Origin: an uncultured Erythrobacter sp. | Lineage (GTDB): Bacteria > Pseudomonadota > Alphaproteobacteria > Sphingomonadales > Sphingomonadaceae | DNA: 64,000 nt | Assembly: GCA_947488155.1 (NCBI GenBank) | Contig: CANKYK010000001.1 | Location: 1-64,000 of the forward strand | Reading direction: 5' to 3' | Shown here: positions 59,835 to 64,000 of the stretch, piece by piece | Layout: every line of letters begins with the position of its first letter | Numbering within the stretch: the stretch's first letter is position 1 | Notes under the pieces: model-generated | Told to the model about the DNA's origin: nothing | The model's database searches: none | Seen by the model: the letters and a program-made list of their open reading frames with translations, nothing else | Position numbers and translations under genes: made by a program

Positions 59835-60284
59835 ATGCGCGACACCATCAAAGCCGCCACGATTTCCGCAATGAAGGCAGGCGAAAAGGAGCGTACAGCA
59901 ACTCTGCGCCAGATCTCCGCCAAAATTAAGGACCGCGATATTGAGCTGCGCACTTCCAACAAAGAAGTGCCGGATGATGAGCTGGTGACGTCAGTCCTGC
60001 AGAAAATGGCGAAGCAACGCCGCGAATCGATCACGATGTATGAAGATGGCGGACGCGCGGAACTGGCCGCGAAGGAACAGGCGGAACTCAGCATTATCGA
60101 AGAATTCTTGCCGACGATGATGAGCGAGGACGAAACCGCAGCCGCCATCGCCGCGATCAAGGCAGAGCTTGGCGCGGACAGCATGAAAGATATGGGCCGG
60201 GTCATGGGCGAGCTGAAAAAGCGCCACGGCGCGCTGCTCGATGGCGGAATGGCGAGCGGGCTGGTCAAAGCTGCGCTTTCTTAA
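59835..60284 (+). CDS. GatB/YqeY domain protein
   Basis: The 149-residue protein matches the stand-alone YqeY type: ISAMKAGEKERTATLRQI near residues 11-28, VLQKMAKQRRESI near 54-66, EEFLPTMMSEDE near 90-101 and GRVMGELKKRHGALLDGG near 122-139. It is related to the tRNA-binding tail of GatB. The ATG at 59835 gives the usual length; the opening from 59769 is longer than the family. It often precedes dnaG, as here. Confidence 0.93.
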   Translation: MRDTIKAATISAMKAGEKERTATLRQISAKIKDRDIELRTSNKEVPDDELVTSVLQKMAKQRRESITMYEDGGRAELAAKEQAELSIIEEFLPTMMSEDETAAAIAAIKAELGADSMKDMGRVMGELKKRHGALLDGGMASGLVKAALS

Positions 60285-60355
60285 GGCGCGATCACGCACA
60301 GATTGTTCCACAAGCCGCGCTTGATTGCAGCGGCGACTAGGCGCATTTTCTTCTT

Positions 60356-62275
60356 ATGGCACTTTCCCCGCAATGGCTGGATGAACTGCGCGCGCGTGTG
60401 ACGCTGTCGACGGTCATCATGCGCACCGACAAGCTGCAAAAGGCCGGGCGTGAGTGGAAGGCGTGCTGCCCGTTTCACGACGAGAAATCGCCCAGCTTTA
60501 CGGTCAATGATCAAAAGGGCTTCTACCACTGCTTTGGCTGCGGCGCGCATGGCGATGTGATCCGCTGGATGACCGACCAGCGCGGCATGGGCTTTATGGA
60601 TGCGGTGAAGGAACTAGCCGCCGAAGCGGGAATGGAAGTCCCTGCGCCAGACCCCGTGGCCGCAAAGAAGGCGGAAAAGCGCGCCAGCCTGATCGATGTG
60701 ACCACCGATGCGCAGCAATGGTTCATGGACAATCTGCGTAGCGGATCGAGCGCAGAGGTGCGCGAGGCTCAGGAATATCTGAATGGCCGCGGCCTCACCC
60801 GCAAAGTGCTGGATGAATTCGGCTTCGGCTATGCGCCAGAAAGCAAGCAGGCGCTGGCGGGTGCGCTGTCCAAGTTTGATGAGACGATGCTGGTTGAGAC
60901 CGGCATGCGGATCGCCACCGATGACGGCACCAAATATGACCGGTTCCGGGGCCGCATCATGCTGCCGATCCAGGACGCACGCGGTCGGGTGATCGCATTC
61001 GGTGGGCGCATTCTGGGTAAGCGCGAGGGCATTGCGAAATACCTCAATTCGCCTGACACCCCGCTGTTCGACAAGGGCCGCACGCTTTACAATCTGCACC
61101 GCGCCTCCCCCGCCTCTCGGCAAACGAACCGGGTGATTGTGGTCGAAGGCTATATGGACGTCGTCGCGCTGGCGCAGGCAGGGTTTGAGGACGCTGTTGC
61201 CCCGCTCGGCACGGCGCTGACTGAGATGCAGCTGGAAATGCTGTGGCGCATGGTGGAGGTCCCCACTCTGTGCTTTGATGGCGACAATGCGGGGCAAAAG
61301 GCGGCGATGCGCGCGATTGGCCGCGCCCTGCCGATGCTTGCGCCGGGACGTTCACTCAACATTGTGCGCCTGCCCAGCGGGATGGACCCGGACGATCTGA
61401 TTGCCAAAAGCGGCCCGCAGGCGATGGAGAAATTGCTGAGCGAACCGGCCAGCCTGCTGGAGACTTTGTGGCAATTTGAGCGCGATGCGCAGCCGCTGGA
61501 TAGTCCCGAGGCCAAGGCGGGCCTCAAAAAACGCCTGCTCGATCATGTCGACACCATTGGTCACGGAGACATTGCAGCCCTTTATCGCCGCGAATTGCTG
61601 GACCGTTATTCCGCCTTTGCCTTCCCGCCGAGAGAGCAGCGCGGCGGATCAAACTCAAACTGGCGCAGCGGTGGCGGTGGCCGTCAAGGCTTCGGCAAAC
61701 CGCGCAATCCAACCCTGTCAGCGGAGGCGCGCGGCCAGTTGCAACGCGCCATGTCTGGCGGGATGCGCGATGCTCTATCGCGGGCCGTAATCGCAGGCCT
61801 TGTGCGCCATCCAAACGAGATTTCGCGCCACTCAGAGGCGCTCACACGGCTCGCTCAACTCGACCCGAAAACAAATGATCTGGTGGAATCCTTGTTCGAA
61901 CTTGCAGAAACGCTTGATTCGGGTGGCACAAACGCCATATCAGAGGCGCAAGGCCTTCCCGCCCCACCGGACGATAGTCGTTATGCTTTCCTCAGAGAAG
62001 GCACCACACCGAGTGATGCGAGCGAGGAATTGGCTGAAGCTGTGTCGTTACTGGTCGAAAGACCTGCGTTGGATGCTGCGCTATTGGCAACCATCGCTAG
62101 GTTTGATGAAGACCCTGAAGGATCGATGGCTGAGCAAGCCCGGTTACGACAAAGCCAGACATTATTGAACGATCGATTGAAGGCCTTCGGGCGCCGCAAG
62201 GCCGCACAAGCGGCGACAACAGATTTAACCTCGACGCCAGATGACGATCCGGCGAGCGACTTTAGAACGGACTAA
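60356..62275 (+). CDS. dnaG: DNA primase DnaG
   Basis: The 639-residue protein has the CHC2 zinc ribbon (Cys38, His41, Cys59, Cys62) and the TOPRIM core VIVVEGYMDVVALAQAGFED near residues 261-280 with FDGDNAGQKAA near 307-317. A variable C-terminal DnaB-interacting region completes it. It lays RNA primers at the replication fork and sits in the conserved yqeY-dnaG-rpoD order. Confidence 0.97.
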   Translation: MALSPQWLDELRARVTLSTVIMRTDKLQKAGREWKACCPFHDEKSPSFTVNDQKGFYHCFGCGAHGDVIRWMTDQRGMGFMDAVKELAAEAGMEVPAPDPVAAKKAEKRASLIDVTTDAQQWFMDNLRSGSSAEVREAQEYLNGRGLTRKVLDEFGFGYAPESKQALAGALSKFDETMLVETGMRIATDDGTKYDRFRGRIMLPIQDARGRVIAFGGRILGKREGIAKYLNSPDTPLFDKGRTLYNLHRASPASRQTNRVIVVEGYMDVVALAQAGFEDAVAPLGTALTEMQLEMLWRMVEVPTLCFDGDNAGQKAAMRAIGRALPMLAPGRSLNIVRLPSGMDPDDLIAKSGPQAMEKLLSEPASLLETLWQFERDAQPLDSPEAKAGLKKRLLDHVDTIGHGDIAALYRRELLDRYSAFAFPPREQRGGSNSNWRSGGGGRQGFGKPRNPTLSAEARGQLQRAMSGGMRDALSRAVIAGLVRHPNEISRHSEALTRLAQLDPKTNDLVESLFELAETLDSGGTNAISEAQGLPAPPDDSRYAFLREGTTPSDASEELAEAVSLLVERPALDAALLATIARFDEDPEGSMAEQARLRQSQTLLNDRLKAFGRRKAAQAATTDLTSTPDDDPASDFRTD

Positions 62276-62284
62276 TTGGGATCC

Positions 62285-64000
<1,716 letters not shown>

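Overview
The window looks like a chromosome segment of an alphaproteobacterium, most likely order Sphingomonadales and probably the Erythrobacter-like family. This is inferred from the core genes at the right end (enolase, greA, carB/carA, a GatB/YqeY protein, dnaG, rpoD), from the RibBX-type riboflavin enzyme, from small DUF6356 and DUF4170-type proteins, and from the TonB-receptor-led catabolic cluster. No species can be named from the sequence alone.

Layout. Positions 1-1.6 kb hold two small minus-strand genes and otherwise degenerate sequence. This stretch ends in the 3' third of a tRNA (T arm, acceptor strand and CCA) that has no 5' part, which is a classic footprint of an integrated element. 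From 1.65 kb to 46.33 kb lies one very large catabolic region of about 46 genes in tightly overlapping operons. From 46.5 kb onward the window is housekeeping: HTH-RibBX and RibH, a MarR-like regulator, enolase, a YqjD/holin-like envelope set, GreA, CarB, a lipoprotein, CarA, a YqeY-like protein, DnaG and the start of RpoD, which runs off the right edge.

The main observation is regulatory. Eight near-identical palindromes with core TTGTCCGGACAA (two TTGTCCAGACAA, one TTGTCTGGACAA) occur at about 1.65, 18.79, 18.83, 24.02, 24.03, 24.88, 30.83 and 46.31 kb. Each lies directly upstream of a catabolic operon, and I saw no full copy in the housekeeping part. A GntR/HutC-type regulator sits inside the region at 13.1 kb, and the palindrome has the GT..AC symmetry typical of that family. 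The catabolic region therefore reads as one regulon.

The enzymes suggest uptake of a compound by a TonB receptor, with exported proteins (DUF1838, a Tat-exported flavin amine oxidase, a lipoprotein VOC protein) acting in the periplasm. Cytoplasmic ring or amide opening would follow, by three PuuE/cyclic-imidase-type proteins, an N-carbamoylsarcosine-amidase-like hydrolase and an amidase-signature enzyme. Two separate CoA modules come next. One is LeuC-like/LeuD-like hydro-lyase, HMG-CoA-lyase-like lyase and CaiB CoA-transferase. The other is two CaiB CoA-transferases, an acyl-CoA dehydrogenase, a MaoC hydratase and a CitE-like lyase. My working inference is degradation of a cyclic imide or lactam to a branched C4-C6 dicarboxylate (citraconate, mesaconate or alkylmalate type), which is then split to pyruvate or glyoxylate plus acyl-CoA. 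The substrate cannot be proved from sequence. Several enzyme homologues in the region lack or change canonical catalytic residues.
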